A stretch of DNA of 25,156 nt from DATEJJ01 sp039649115 (GCA_039649115.1 JBBWZQ010000125.1:1-25156); one strand, 5' to 3'; positions 6,450-13,817 are shown, counted from the stretch's first letter. Made by a program: numbers and translations. The notes: generated by a model from the letters alone, not told the origin.

Positions 6450-7997
6450 GTGTCTCTGGGCGGGGTTGTTGACGACGTCACGACGGCACTGCGCGACGCG
6501 GCAACGGTGGACGACGCCTGCCGGCGTGCGGTGGACGCCGTCGGCCGGCACACCGGCGCGATGATCGCCGCACTGCTGCACGTACACGATCATCTTCGTT
6601 GTGTCGCGGCGGCCGGCGCCTGGTCCGTGTTCTCCTCGGTGCCCACCGACGCCGGCGTCGTCGGCCGGGTCTACCGGACCGGCCAGACCGTCACCCTGTC
6701 CGACGCGACGCAGGACGGCGACTACGTCTCGCTCGCGGCCGTGGCCTCGACGGAGATCTGCGCGCCGCTGCTCGGCGGCGACGGGCGACCGATCGGGGCG
6801 CTGAACCTGGAATGGACCAAGCCCGCGCAGCCGGAGCCGGGTTCTGGCGGAGGCGACCACGGCCTGGGCAACACCGGCCGAGCGCAGCCGGAGCCGGGTT
6901 CTGGCGGAGGCGAGCACGGCCTGGGCAGCACGGCGCTCGACCTCCAGGGCTGGCGCGCCGCGGTGGTGGAGATCGCGAGGCGGCTCAGCCAGCGCATCGT
7001 CGAGCTGGGCGGCCCGCCCGCGGAGGCGGCTGGCGAGCAGTTGCTGCGTCATGCGCTGTTGATGACCAGCGCCGGTGACGAGCAGGAGCTGCTGCGGCGC
7101 TCGCTGACCGCGGCGCGCGCGGTGTCCGGCCTGGCCACTCCGCTGCTGGTGCTCACCAACCAGCTGGGCACCCGGGCCTGCCTCGACCCGGCGGCGCCCA
7201 CCGAGCTGGGCGGGCGCCTCGCCGCGTTGGCGCCGGTGGTGCTGGCCCGGATCGCGCTGCGCGCCCGCCGGCACGGCGCGTCGTACACGCTCGGCGACCC
7301 GAGCGAGCTGGACACGCAGGGCTTCGAGGCGCTGACCGCGGTGGGCGTCCGGTCGATGATCACGGTTCCGGTGGGCCCGGCCGGCGAGCCGGACAGCGGC
7401 GTGCTGTTCGTGGTCGACGACGCGGTCAGCCGGCCGACCGCGGCCACGGTCAACCTGCTGGAGCTGCTCGCCGCACAGGCCTGGACCAGCCTGGACCGGC
7501 TGCGCACGCTGTGGCGGCTGCGCGAGCGGGCGATCTGCGACCCGCTCACCGGGCTGCGCCACGTGGGGCCATTCGACGAGCGGCTGGCGGCGGCGGAACC
7601 GGGCCGGACGGCCCTGCTCGCCATCGACGTCGATCGCTTCAAGCACATCAACGACACGTACGGGCACCAGGCCGGCGACCGGGCGCTGGTGGATCTCGCC
7701 GCGACCCTGCAGAACGCGCTGCGGGCACAGGACGAGCTCTACCGCATCGGCGGGGACGAGTTCGCGGCCGTGGTCGAGGTGCAGCGGCTGGAGGAGGCGA
7801 CCGGGGTGGCGCAGCGACTGCTCGCGGCCGCACGGCGGATCGGCTACCCGATCAGCGTCGGCGTGGCGCTGCAGGTGAAGGGCGAGACCCCGAAGCAGGC
7901 CCTGCGCCGCGCCGACATAGCGCTCTACGAGGTCAAACAGACAGGGCGGGATGGGGTACGGGTGGCCGCGGCGCGCCCCGCCGCCGATGTGGCATAA
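6450..7997 (+). CDS. GAF-domain diguanylate cyclase (GGDEF)
   Basis: A 515-residue soluble signalling protein that should make cyclic di-GMP from two GTP. Residues about 10-185 form a first GAF-like sensor domain (GVVGRVYRTGQTVTLSD, then ICAPLLGGDGRPIGALNLEW). Residues about 205-350 form a second, GAF-like domain (MITVPVGPAGEPDSGVLFVVDD). The GGDEF domain runs from about 358: DPLTGL (364-369), the metal Asp393 in AIDVDRFKHIND, and an intact GGDEF (434-438). RAQD (425-428) sits exactly five residues before it, which is the product-inhibition I-site. There is no EAL or HD-GYP domain here. An in-frame 57-bp tandem duplication lies between the GAF1 strand ALNLEW and the following helix. The gene begins 32 bp after dinB but has its own -10-like box. 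The GTG start is the first in-frame start that keeps GAF1 whole. Confidence 0.93.
   Translation: MSLGGVVDDVTTALRDAATVDDACRRAVDAVGRHTGAMIAALLHVHDHLRCVAAAGAWSVFSSVPTDAGVVGRVYRTGQTVTLSDATQDGDYVSLAAVASTEICAPLLGGDGRPIGALNLEWTKPAQPEPGSGGGDHGLGNTGRAQPEPGSGGGEHGLGSTALDLQGWRAAVVEIARRLSQRIVELGGPPAEAAGEQLLRHALLMTSAGDEQELLRRSLTAARAVSGLATPLLVLTNQLGTRACLDPAAPTELGGRLAALAPVVLARIALRARRHGASYTLGDPSELDTQGFEALTAVGVRSMITVPVGPAGEPDSGVLFVVDDAVSRPTAATVNLLELLAAQAWTSLDRLRTLWRLRERAICDPLTGLRHVGPFDERLAAAEPGRTALLAIDVDRFKHINDTYGHQAGDRALVDLAATLQNALRAQDELYRIGGDEFAAVVEVQRLEEATGVAQRLLAAARRIGYPISVGVALQVKGETPKQALRRADIALYEVKQTGRDGVRVAAARPAADVA
6825..6931 (+). repeat. 57-bp in-frame tandem duplication inside the GGDEF gene
   Basis: Two copies start at 6825 and 6882, a 57-bp period. 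The first 50 bases of each match except at two places. Each copy encodes 19 residues beginning AQPEPGSGGG, a Pro/Gly-rich flexible loop in GAF1. The high DNA identity suggests a recent duplication. Confidence 0.95.
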
Positions 7998-8179
7998 GCC
8001 ACACGATCTCGTGGAAATCTCCGCGGGCCGCCGTGGCGTTGTGCATATCGCTGGTGTGCTCCGTGTCCCCGGGCCTCACCTATTAATTGCCTCCGCGGAA
8101 TACCGCAGACCCACAAGGTCGGGCTGGAGCCGCGTTGCGCCTTTCGCCGCGAGGCGACCGGCACATCAGCGCCCTCGTG

Positions 8180-8209
8180 GCGCCCCGCCGCATCGTCGCG
8201 GCGGGGCGC
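8180..8209. terminator. Bidirectional hairpin terminator between converging genes
   Basis: A perfect 12-bp GC stem (arms 8180-8191 and 8198-8209) with a six-base loop lies between the ends of the converging GGDEF and TetR genes and probably serves both. The remaining 7998-8179 stretch shows no gene, repeat or other clear signal. Confidence 0.8.
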
Positions 8210-8213
8210 TTCG

Positions 8214-8795
8214 CTATGAGATCCGTTCCAGCTCGGCGAGAGCCCGGTCCAGCAGATCGGCGAAGTCTTCCTTGCCGCCACCCTCGACCCAGGTGAGAAC
8301 CGAGGCGAGGGCGGCGCCGAAGAACGCCCCGGCCAGTACGCGCAGCCGGAAGTCGTCGGTCGTGAGCCCCAGCCGGGCGGCCAGTGCCCCGCCGATCATG
8401 TCGAACTGGCCGGTCAGGCTGTCCAGAGTGCGCATGCGCAGCGCCGGTACCGACAGCGTCAGCTTGGTCCGCTCGAAGATCCTCGCCCGCTCCGCCGCGT
8501 CGATCGCGCCGAACGCCTGCCGCAGCGCGTGCCGCAGCGCCGCGATCGGACCCAGGTCCTTCGGCGCCTTGGCGAGCAGGTCCAGCAGGATGGGGTCGTA
8601 GTCGTCCTCCAGCACGACGTCTTCCTTCGTCTTGAAGTACCGGAAGAACGTGCTCGGTGAGATCTCCGCCGCCGCCGCGATCTGGTCGACCGTGGTCTGC
8701 TCGTACCCCTGCTCCTTGAACAGCCGCAACGCCTGCTCCTGGATCAACCACCGGGTCTTCTGCTTCTTCCGTTCACGCAAGCTGGGCGAGCTCAT
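8214..8795 (-). CDS. TetR-family transcriptional regulator
   Basis: A 193-residue one-component regulator. The N-terminal TetR DNA-binding domain is clear (about 8-60): ALRLFKEQGYEQTTVDQIAAAAEISPS is the helix-turn-helix with its lead-in, followed by TFFRYFKTKEDVV. The C-terminal part (about 65-190) is a helical ligand and dimer domain with no recognisable ligand motif. It starts 12 bp after the MFS transporter stop on the same strand, with GGAGG six bases before the ATG, so the two genes form an operon. The palindrome at 10417-10432 upstream of the transporter is the likely operator, which would make the regulator repress its own operon until a transported compound binds. The regulator sits downstream of the pump, not divergent from it, which is the less common layout. 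Confidence 0.93.
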   Translation of the reverse strand: MSSPSLRERKKQKTRWLIQEQALRLFKEQGYEQTTVDQIAAAAEISPSTFFRYFKTKEDVVLEDDYDPILLDLLAKAPKDLGPIAALRHALRQAFGAIDAAERARIFERTKLTLSVPALRMRTLDSLTGQFDMIGGALAARLGLTTDDFRLRVLAGAFFGAALASVLTWVEGGGKEDFADLLDRALAELERIS

Positions 8796-8807
8796 GCCCG
8801 GCCTCCG

Positions 8808-10358
8808 CTACGCTCCGGCACGGTGATGAGGCACCGGACGCACGGTGCCGGCTGATTCGCTCGCTGCCACTCGCTCATGATGCGATTGTTCCTCCACCGG
8901 GGCCGCCGGCGCTCGCGCGGGCAGCAGCGCGGCGCCGAGGACCGCGCCGGCCAGCGCCACCACCGCGCAGACCACCAGCACGATGTCCATCGCGTGCAGG
9001 TAGGCCGCCTGGCCGGCGAGCAGCAGCGCCGGGTCGTGCAGCCGGGCCGCGGCCCCGGCCGCCGCGGCGACCGAGTCGTGCGCGACGGGCGGCGCCGAGG
9101 CCGGCAGCCGGTCGCTGTATGCGTTGGCGAGCACGCTGCCCAGGATGGCCACGCCGAGCGCGCCGCCGACCTGCCGCATCGTCATGGTCACCCCGGTACC
9201 GGAGCCCGCCTGGTCCACCGGCAGCGCGCTGAGCACGGCGTCCATGGCCGGCGTCATGGCCAGGCCGACGCCCAACCCGATCGTGACCAGCCAGCCGGCC
9301 ACCTCGCCGTAGCCGGTGCCCGCGCCGGTCGTCGCGCCCCAGGCGAGGCCGGTGGCGATGACCGCCATGCCCAGCGCGACCGGCACCTTGTTGCCGAACC
9401 TGGCCACCAGCCGCTCCGCCAACCGGGCCGCGACGATCAGGCCGGCCATCATGGGGATGAGGCGCACGCCGGTGCCCAGGGCGTCGTTGCCGCGCACCAC
9501 CTGCAGGTACTGGGGGAAGACGAAGAGCAGGCCGAAGAGGGCGAAGCTGGCCAGCGTCGCGGTGACCGAGCCGAAGAGGAAGCGGGCACTGCGGAACAGA
9601 CCCAATTCGATCATCGGGTACCGGGCGCGGCGCTGCCAGTACACGAAGGCGACCAGGAACGCGGCGCCGAGCGCGAGCGCGACCGCGACGAGCGGGTCGC
9701 GCCAGCCCCGGTCGGGCGCCTCGATGATGCCGTACACGGAGAGCACCAGCCCGACCGTGGACAGCAGGCCGCCGAGCAGGTCGACGGGCCGGGCGACCGG
9801 GTCCCGGGACTCGGGTACGAGCGTCGCGACGCCGACCAGGGCCAGCACCACCACCGGCACGTTGACCAGGAAGATCGAGCCCCACCAGAAGTGCCGCAGC
9901 AGGTACCCGCCGACCAGCGGCCCGAGCGGCACCCCGACGCCCATGCCCATCATCGCGAACGCGATCGCCTTGGCCCGCTCCTCCGCCGAAAAGATCACCG
10001 GGATCACCGCGAGCGCGACCGGGGTGAGGACCGCGGCCCCGACGCCCATCAGCGCGCGGATCGCGATCAGCTGGCTCGCGCCGGTGGTCAGCGCGGCGGC
10101 CCCGGAGGCGAGCCCGAAGAGTATGAGCCCGATCAGCATCAGGCGCTTGCGCCCGTACCGGTCGGCCAGCGCGCCGGCCGGCAGCAGCAGGCCGGCGAAG
10201 ACCAGCACGTAGGCGTCCACCATCCACTGCAGCTGGCTGTTGGTGGCGTGGATGTCCGCGGCCAGCGTCGGCAGGGCGACGTTGAGGATCGTAGCGTCGA
10301 AACCAATGGTCAGTACGGCCAGCATGATCGCGGCCAGGGCCCACCAACGGCGCGCCAT
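8808..10358 (-). CDS. MFS drug-efflux transporter, DHA2 (EmrB/QacA) family
   Basis: A 516-residue inner-membrane proton-driven exporter with about 14 predicted membrane segments. Family marks are FDATILNVALPTLAADI in and after the first segment (Asp-x-Thr/x-x-x-Asn-x-Ala-Leu-Pro pattern), motif A as GALADRYGRKRLML in the segment 2-3 loop, motif C as GVGVPLGPLVGGYL in segment 5, and an Arg/Met-rich MTMRQVGGALG near segment 13. The tail is hydrophilic. DHA2 members export dyes, antibiotics and other lipophilic compounds; the actual substrate is unknown. The frame is open further upstream, but ATG 10358 is chosen because AAAGGTGG ends eight bases before it and the promoter and operator occupy the upstream sequence. 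It is the first gene of the two-gene operon with the TetR regulator. Confidence 0.93.
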   Translation of the reverse strand: MARRWWALAAIMLAVLTIGFDATILNVALPTLAADIHATNSQLQWMVDAYVLVFAGLLLPAGALADRYGRKRLMLIGLILFGLASGAAALTTGASQLIAIRALMGVGAAVLTPVALAVIPVIFSAEERAKAIAFAMMGMGVGVPLGPLVGGYLLRHFWWGSIFLVNVPVVVLALVGVATLVPESRDPVARPVDLLGGLLSTVGLVLSVYGIIEAPDRGWRDPLVAVALALGAAFLVAFVYWQRRARYPMIELGLFRSARFLFGSVTATLASFALFGLLFVFPQYLQVVRGNDALGTGVRLIPMMAGLIVAARLAERLVARFGNKVPVALGMAVIATGLAWGATTGAGTGYGEVAGWLVTIGLGVGLAMTPAMDAVLSALPVDQAGSGTGVTMTMRQVGGALGVAILGSVLANAYSDRLPASAPPVAHDSVAAAAGAAARLHDPALLLAGQAAYLHAMDIVLVVCAVVALAGAVLGAALLPARAPAAPVEEQSHHERVAASESAGTVRPVPHHRAGA

Positions 10359-10393
10359 GACAGCCACCACCTTTCGAGAGTTCCTCCGAAGTG

Positions 10394-10424
10394 AGGGTAG
10401 CTCCCAGAAGGTGGTTACTGTCAA
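10394..10424 (-). promoter_or_regulatory. Promoter of the MFS-TetR operon
   Basis: On the minus strand a perfect -35 box TTGACA (10419-10424) is followed, 19 bases on, by TACCCT (10394-10399) as a -10. Transcription would begin near 10387, giving a leader of about 30 bases with the AAAGGTGG ribosome site at 10367-10374. The spacer is longer than ideal; GCTACC two bases nearer is an alternative -10. Confidence 0.6.
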
Positions 10425-10432
10425 GTGACAGT
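10417..10432. promoter_or_regulatory. Palindromic TetR operator overlapping the -35 box
   Basis: ACTGTCA-AG-TGACAGT is a perfect 7+2+7 inverted repeat; the arms extend two more bases with one mismatch. It covers the TTGACA -35 box of the efflux operon, the place a TetR dimer would block RNA polymerase. It begins just after the asd stop codon region. Confidence 0.75.
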
Positions 10433-10434
10433 GA

Positions 10435-11499
10435 CTATCGCAATGGCGCCAGCTCCGCGGCGAGCAGCTCGGCGATCTGTGCCGTGTTGAGCGCGGCGCC
10501 CTTGCGCAGGTTGTCGCCGGTCACGAACAGGTCGAGCGCGCGCGGGTCGTCGAGCGAGCGGCGGATCCGGCCGACCCAGGACGGGTCGGTGCCGACCGCG
10601 TCGATCGGCATCGGGAACTCCCCCGCCGCCGGGTCGTCCACCAGGATCACGCCGGGAGCGTGCCGCAGCGCCTCGCGAGCGCCGTCGGCGTCGACCTCGG
10701 TGCCGAAGACCGCGTGGACCGCGACCGAGTGCCCGGTCACCACCGGTACCCGGACGCAGGTGGCGGACACCTTCAGGTCGGGCAGGCCGAGGATCTTGCG
10801 CGACTCGTTGCGCAGCTTGAGCTCCTCGGACGACCAGCCGCCGTCCTTGAGCGACCCGGCCCACGGGACCACGTTGAGCGCGAGCGGTGCCGGGAACGGC
10901 CCGAGGTCGTCGCCGACCGCCTGGCGGACGTTGCCGGAGCGGGAGCCGAGCACCGGATCGCCGGCCACCCTGTCGATCTGACCGAGCAGCGTGTCGATGC
11001 CGATCTTGCCGGCACCGGAGACCGCCTGGTATGAGGCGAGTACCAGCTCGCGCAGGCCGTACTCGCGGTGCAGCGGGGCCACCGCCACGATCATCGCGAG
11101 CGTGGTGCAGTTCGCGTTGGCGATGATCCCCTTGGCACGGTTGCGTACCTGCTCAGGGTTGATCTCGGGTACGACCAGCGGCACGTCCGGGTCCATCCGG
11201 AAGGCGCCGGAGTTGTCCACGGCCACGGCGCCCCGGGACGCCGCGACCGGCGCCCACTGCGCGGACACCTCGTCGGGTACGTCGAACATCGCCACGTCCA
11301 CGCCGTCGAAGACGTCCGGCTCAAGTGCCCGTACCGCCAGCTCCTCGCCGCGCACCACGATCGTCTTGCCCGCGGAGCGCTTGGACGCGACCAGGCGGAT
11401 CTCACCCCACACGTTCTTGCGCGCCGACAGCAGCTCGCACATGACACCGCCGACGGCACCCGTCGCACCGACCACGGCCAGGGTGGGCAATTCCGACAT
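10435..11499 (-). CDS. asd: Aspartate-semialdehyde dehydrogenase
   Basis: A 354-residue cytosolic enzyme that reduces aspartyl phosphate with NADPH to aspartate semialdehyde, the branch point to lysine/diaminopimelate, threonine and methionine. The NADP-binding loop GATGAVG is at 11-17, the catalytic Cys131 is in NANCTT, and the proton-relay His257 is in RVPVVTGHS. Substrate-site stretches SYQAVSGAGKIG (156-167) and NLRKGAALN (330-338) are also in place. ATG 11499 is chosen over the longer open frame because GGAGG with a following AGG lies just upstream and the NADP loop is at the usual distance. It starts five bases after the lysC stop, so the two are co-transcribed and probably translationally linked. 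The asd stop lies beside the efflux operon promoter, with no separate terminator seen. Confidence 0.97.
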   Translation of the reverse strand: MSELPTLAVVGATGAVGGVMCELLSARKNVWGEIRLVASKRSAGKTIVVRGEELAVRALEPDVFDGVDVAMFDVPDEVSAQWAPVAASRGAVAVDNSGAFRMDPDVPLVVPEINPEQVRNRAKGIIANANCTTLAMIVAVAPLHREYGLRELVLASYQAVSGAGKIGIDTLLGQIDRVAGDPVLGSRSGNVRQAVGDDLGPFPAPLALNVVPWAGSLKDGGWSSEELKLRNESRKILGLPDLKVSATCVRVPVVTGHSVAVHAVFGTEVDADGAREALRHAPGVILVDDPAAGEFPMPIDAVGTDPSWVGRIRRSLDDPRALDLFVTGDNLRKGAALNTAQIAELLAAELAPLR

Positions 11500-11504
11500 G
11501 GTTC

Positions 11505-12023
11505 CTACCTCCCAGTCCCCGCGTAGACCACGGCTTCCTCGTTGCCGCCGAGGTCGAACGCGTCGTGTACGGCGCGTACGGCGGCGTCCAGATCCGTATC
11601 CCGGCACACCACTGACACCCGGATCTCGGATGTGGAGATCATCTCGATGTTGACCCCCGCCTCCGCCAGCGCGGCGAAGAACCTCGCCGCGACGCCGGGG
11701 TGCGAGCGCATCCCCGCGCCGATAAGGGACACCTTGCCGACATGGTCATCGAAGAGCAAGCCCTTGAAGCCGACCTTCTCCTGCACTTTCTGCAGCGCGG
11801 CCATGGCCGTCACCCCGTCGCTCTTGGGCAGCGTGAAGGAGATGTCCGTGCGGCCCGTACCCTCGGTCGACACGTTCTGCACGATCATGTCGATGTTGGT
11901 CTCGGCAAGAGCCACCGTCTCGAAGATGCGCGCGGCCTCACCCGGTTCGTCGGGTACCCCCACGATGGTGATCTTGGCCTCGCTCCGGTCGTGGGCGACG
12001 CCGGTGATCAGTACCTGCTCCAC
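11505..12023 (-). CDS. lysC: Aspartokinase beta subunit from an internal in-frame start
   Basis: Inside lysC, GTG 12021-12023 is in frame and preceded by a perfect ribosome site GGAGGA (12031-12036) seven bases away. It would yield 172 residues made only of the two ACT regulatory domains. From memory, C. glutamicum lysC makes a 172-residue beta subunit in the same way, and these assemble with alpha into a feedback-controlled alpha2beta2 enzyme. An ATG at 12036-12038 is another possible start but lacks as good a site. The double product is an inference from the site and the length match. Confidence 0.65.
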   Translation of the reverse strand: MEQVLITGVAHDRSEAKITIVGVPDEPGEAARIFETVALAETNIDMIVQNVSTEGTGRTDISFTLPKSDGVTAMAALQKVQEKVGFKGLLFDDHVGKVSLIGAGMRSHPGVAARFFAALAEAGVNIEMISTSEIRVSVVCRDTDLDAAVRAVHDAFDLGGNEEAVVYAGTGR

Positions 12024-12770
12024 GGGTAGTTCCTCCATCGAGCCGGAGACGACGGTTCCGGGCTTGTTCGAGTATGACGACCGCACGTGGATCGGCATCC
12101 CGTACCGGCGGGCATACTCCACGCAGCGCAACATCAGTACCTTCGCCCCACACGCGGCGAGTTCGAGCATCTCCTCGTAGGTGATCTTCGAGATCCGGCG
12201 CGCGTTGGGCACGATCCGCGGATCCGCCGTGAACACCCCGTCCACATCCGTGTAGATCTCGCACACGTCGGCGTGCAGCGCGGCCGCGACCGCCACCGCC
12301 GTGGTGTCCGAGCCACCCCGCCCCAGCGTGGTGATGTCCTTGGTGTCCTGCGCCACGCCCTGGAATCCGGCGACGATCGTGATGGCACCCTCGTCCAGCG
12401 CGCTGCGCAGCCGGCCGGGAGTGACGTCGATGATCCGGGCCCGCCCGTGCGACGAGGTGGTGATCACACCGGCCTGCGACCCGGTGTACGAGCGGGCCTC
12501 GTAGCCGAGGTTGTGGATCGCCATCGCGAGCAGCGCCATCGAGATCCGCTCCCCGGCGGTCAGCAGCATGTCGAGTTCGCGGCCGGCCGGCAGCGGGCTG
12601 ACCTGGTGGGCCAGGTCGAGCAGTTCGTCCGTGGTGTCGCCCATCGCGGAGACGATCACGCACACGTCGTTGCCGGCCTTGCGGGTGGCCACGATCCGCT
12701 CGGCCACCCGCTTGATCCGTTCGGCGTCGGCGACGGAGGAGCCCCCGTACTTCTGCACCACGAGTCCCAC
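11505..12770 (-). CDS. lysC: Aspartokinase, alpha subunit
   Basis: A 421-residue kinase that makes aspartyl phosphate from aspartate and ATP, the first step of the lysine, threonine and methionine pathway. The catalytic domain (1 to about 245) opens with VVQKYGGSS (4-12) and contains TAGERIS, GRGGSDTTAV and EIYTDVDGVFTADPR. Two ACT domains follow (about 260-420), with NIDMIVQNVS and NIEMISTSEIRVS as the effector-binding stretches; feedback inhibition by lysine plus threonine is expected from the family. GTG 12770 is preferred to TTG nine bases upstream because the AGAGGGG ribosome site is well spaced only for the GTG. From memory, the resulting 421 residues also equal the Corynebacterium glutamicum alpha subunit. 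It precedes asd by five bases. Confidence 0.96.
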   Translation of the reverse strand: MGLVVQKYGGSSVADAERIKRVAERIVATRKAGNDVCVIVSAMGDTTDELLDLAHQVSPLPAGRELDMLLTAGERISMALLAMAIHNLGYEARSYTGSQAGVITTSSHGRARIIDVTPGRLRSALDEGAITIVAGFQGVAQDTKDITTLGRGGSDTTAVAVAAALHADVCEIYTDVDGVFTADPRIVPNARRISKITYEEMLELAACGAKVLMLRCVEYARRYGMPIHVRSSYSNKPGTVVSGSMEELPVEQVLITGVAHDRSEAKITIVGVPDEPGEAARIFETVALAETNIDMIVQNVSTEGTGRTDISFTLPKSDGVTAMAALQKVQEKVGFKGLLFDDHVGKVSLIGAGMRSHPGVAARFFAALAEAGVNIEMISTSEIRVSVVCRDTDLDAAVRAVHDAFDLGGNEEAVVYAGTGR

Positions 12771-12879
12771 CCCGCGCAACCCCTCTCACCCCGCGCTCCC
12801 CGATCCGTTGCCGAGGGTACCGGCGCGTCCTGACGCCCGGGAGAGTCGATCCCACGATCCGGCCCCTCGCGGGCTGACA

Positions 12880-13653
12880 ATGGAGCCCGTGCGCGCGCCG
12901 GTACCCATCCGATGCCTGGCCCTCGCGCTGGCGCTGCTGGCTGCCGGTACGGCCTGTACGGGACAGCCGCCGGCCCGGCCCGGCGAGGCGGCCAGCGGGA
13001 GCCCGGTACCGACCGCGCCCGCCGATGCCTGGGGACGGCTGGCCGCGCGTGTCGCCGCGGCACAGGACAAGCGCTACGTCGCCGGGTACACGCTCACGAC
13101 CACGGGACGGGCCCCGCGCCTCGTGACGGTGACCGTCGCCCTGGACGGCTCCTGGCTGGTCAGCATCCCGGGTGGCGCGCTGGGCGGCACGATCGACGTC
13201 GCCGTGGCGGACTCGACGGCCGGCCTGTTCCAGTGCGCGGTCAGTGGGGCGAGCCCCGGTTGCGTACGCGTGGCCGGGACCGACGGCCGGCTGCCCGCCC
13301 GGCTGGATCCACGCGTGCAACACCTGTTCACCGACTGGCTCGGGGTGCTGACCGACCGGCAGGTGGCGATCTCGGTGGACGTTGCCGCGGCGCTGCCCGG
13401 TTCCCACGGGCAGTGCTTCTCCATCGAACCCAGCTCGGCGTCGCTGGCCGCACCGGTCGACGCGGGGATCTACTGCTACGACGCGGACGGCACGCTGACC
13501 GCCGCCGCGCTGGGGCTGGGGACGCTCGTGCTCGCCGGTACCCCCACCGCACCGCCGCCCACGGCGGCGCTGCCCGGGCCGGTCGTGCCGCGGGATCCCC
13601 TGCCGGTGGCGGGCACGCCGCCGGCCTCCCCATCGGCCGTGCCCTCGCACTGA
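12880..13653 (+). CDS. Putative lipoprotein of unknown function
   Basis: A 257-residue protein that I do not recognise. It begins with a basic end and a hydrophobic core LALALALLAAGTAC, giving a likely lipidated Cys at about residue 26. The lipobox is imperfect (Gly at -3 where Leu is usual), so a plain secreted protein is possible. A Pro/Ala/Ser linker follows, then a roughly 175-residue body with a conserved-looking start RLAARVAAAQDKRYVAGYTL and four Cys (FQCAV, PGCVR, GQCFS, YCYD) that could form two disulfides outside the cell. The last 50 residues are Pro/Ala-rich and probably disordered. It is divergent from lysC (109 bp apart) and lies 24 bp upstream of the leu leader peptide. A GTG at 12889 is an alternative start with GGAG close upstream. 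Confidence 0.7.
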   Translation: MEPVRAPVPIRCLALALALLAAGTACTGQPPARPGEAASGSPVPTAPADAWGRLAARVAAAQDKRYVAGYTLTTTGRAPRLVTVTVALDGSWLVSIPGGALGGTIDVAVADSTAGLFQCAVSGASPGCVRVAGTDGRLPARLDPRVQHLFTDWLGVLTDRQVAISVDVAAALPGSHGQCFSIEPSSASLAAPVDAGIYCYDADGTLTAAALGLGTLVLAGTPTAPPPTAALPGPVVPRDPLPVAGTPPASPSAVPSH

Positions 13654-13661
13654 AGCCGTGC

Positions 13662-13667
13662 TAGCGT
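13662..13667 (+). promoter_or_regulatory. Candidate -10 box of the leu leader/leuA transcript
   Basis: TAGCGT fits the TANNNT pattern and ends ten bases before the leader peptide ATG, so the leader mRNA would begin a few bases before the ATG. No convincing -35 box is seen. Confidence 0.4.
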
Positions 13668-13677
13668 GTTTTCTGTC

Positions 13678-13722
13678 ATGTTGCAGGCGCTCCTTCTTCG
13701 CCGCCGCGGCGGGGCCTCCTAG
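13678..13722 (+). CDS. leuL: Leucine-rich leader peptide of leuA
   Basis: A 14-codon open frame, MLQALLLRRRGGAS then TAG, begins 143 bases before leuA. Four of its first seven codons are Leu (TTG, CTC, CTT, CTT); CTT is a rare codon in this high-GC genome, which would make ribosome speed sensitive to charged leucine tRNA. Arg codons and GC-rich pairing sequence follow at once, where a stalled ribosome would change folding. Leucine-dependent leaders before leuA are known in Actinobacteria. It is too short to be found by ordinary gene callers, and its role is inferred from codon content and position. Confidence 0.75.
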   Translation: MLQALLLRRRGGAS

Positions 13723-13817
13723 GCCGGCACCCCGTCGCGGTGTTGCTGTGCGCCGCCGGTCAGCCGTGATCCGACATCCTCTGACCCGCGCCATGACAAC
13801 TTCTTGGAGAGTTCTCC
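13700..13817 (+). promoter_or_regulatory. leuA leader RNA with competing hairpins and an SD hairpin
   Basis: Two pairings exclude each other. Bases 13724-13728 (CCGGC) can pair with 13755-13759 (GCCGG), enclosing CACC (13728-13731) with GGTG (13739-13742). Alternatively CGGCGG (13707-13712), at the end of the leader peptide, can pair with CCGCCG (13753-13758). Just before leuA, GGAG (13806-13809) pairs with CTCC (13814-13817) and hides the ribosome site. No T-box motif or T-run terminator is seen, so control may act on translation instead of termination. The pairings were read by eye, not folded by energy. Confidence 0.5.

Noticed and set aside
5358..7667. 769-codon minus-strand open frame spanning dinB and the GGDEF gene
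   Set aside because: It crosses two intact genes on the other strand and has only Arg/Ser/Pro-rich sequence with no family motif.
7998..8179. Small RNA or small gene in the gap before the terminator
   Set aside because: Short frames there have shadow-like composition and no ribosome site, and I see no promoter or conserved structure apart from the terminator itself.
8877..10394. 505-codon plus-strand frame opposite the MFS gene
   Set aside because: It is highly charged with His/Arg/Gln/Asp runs and no domain; the minus strand encodes a clear 14-segment transporter.
10359..10424. Longer MFS protein with 22 extra N-terminal residues
   Set aside because: That start would lie inside the operator and -35 box, and ATG 10358 has a well-placed ribosome site and the usual family N-terminus.
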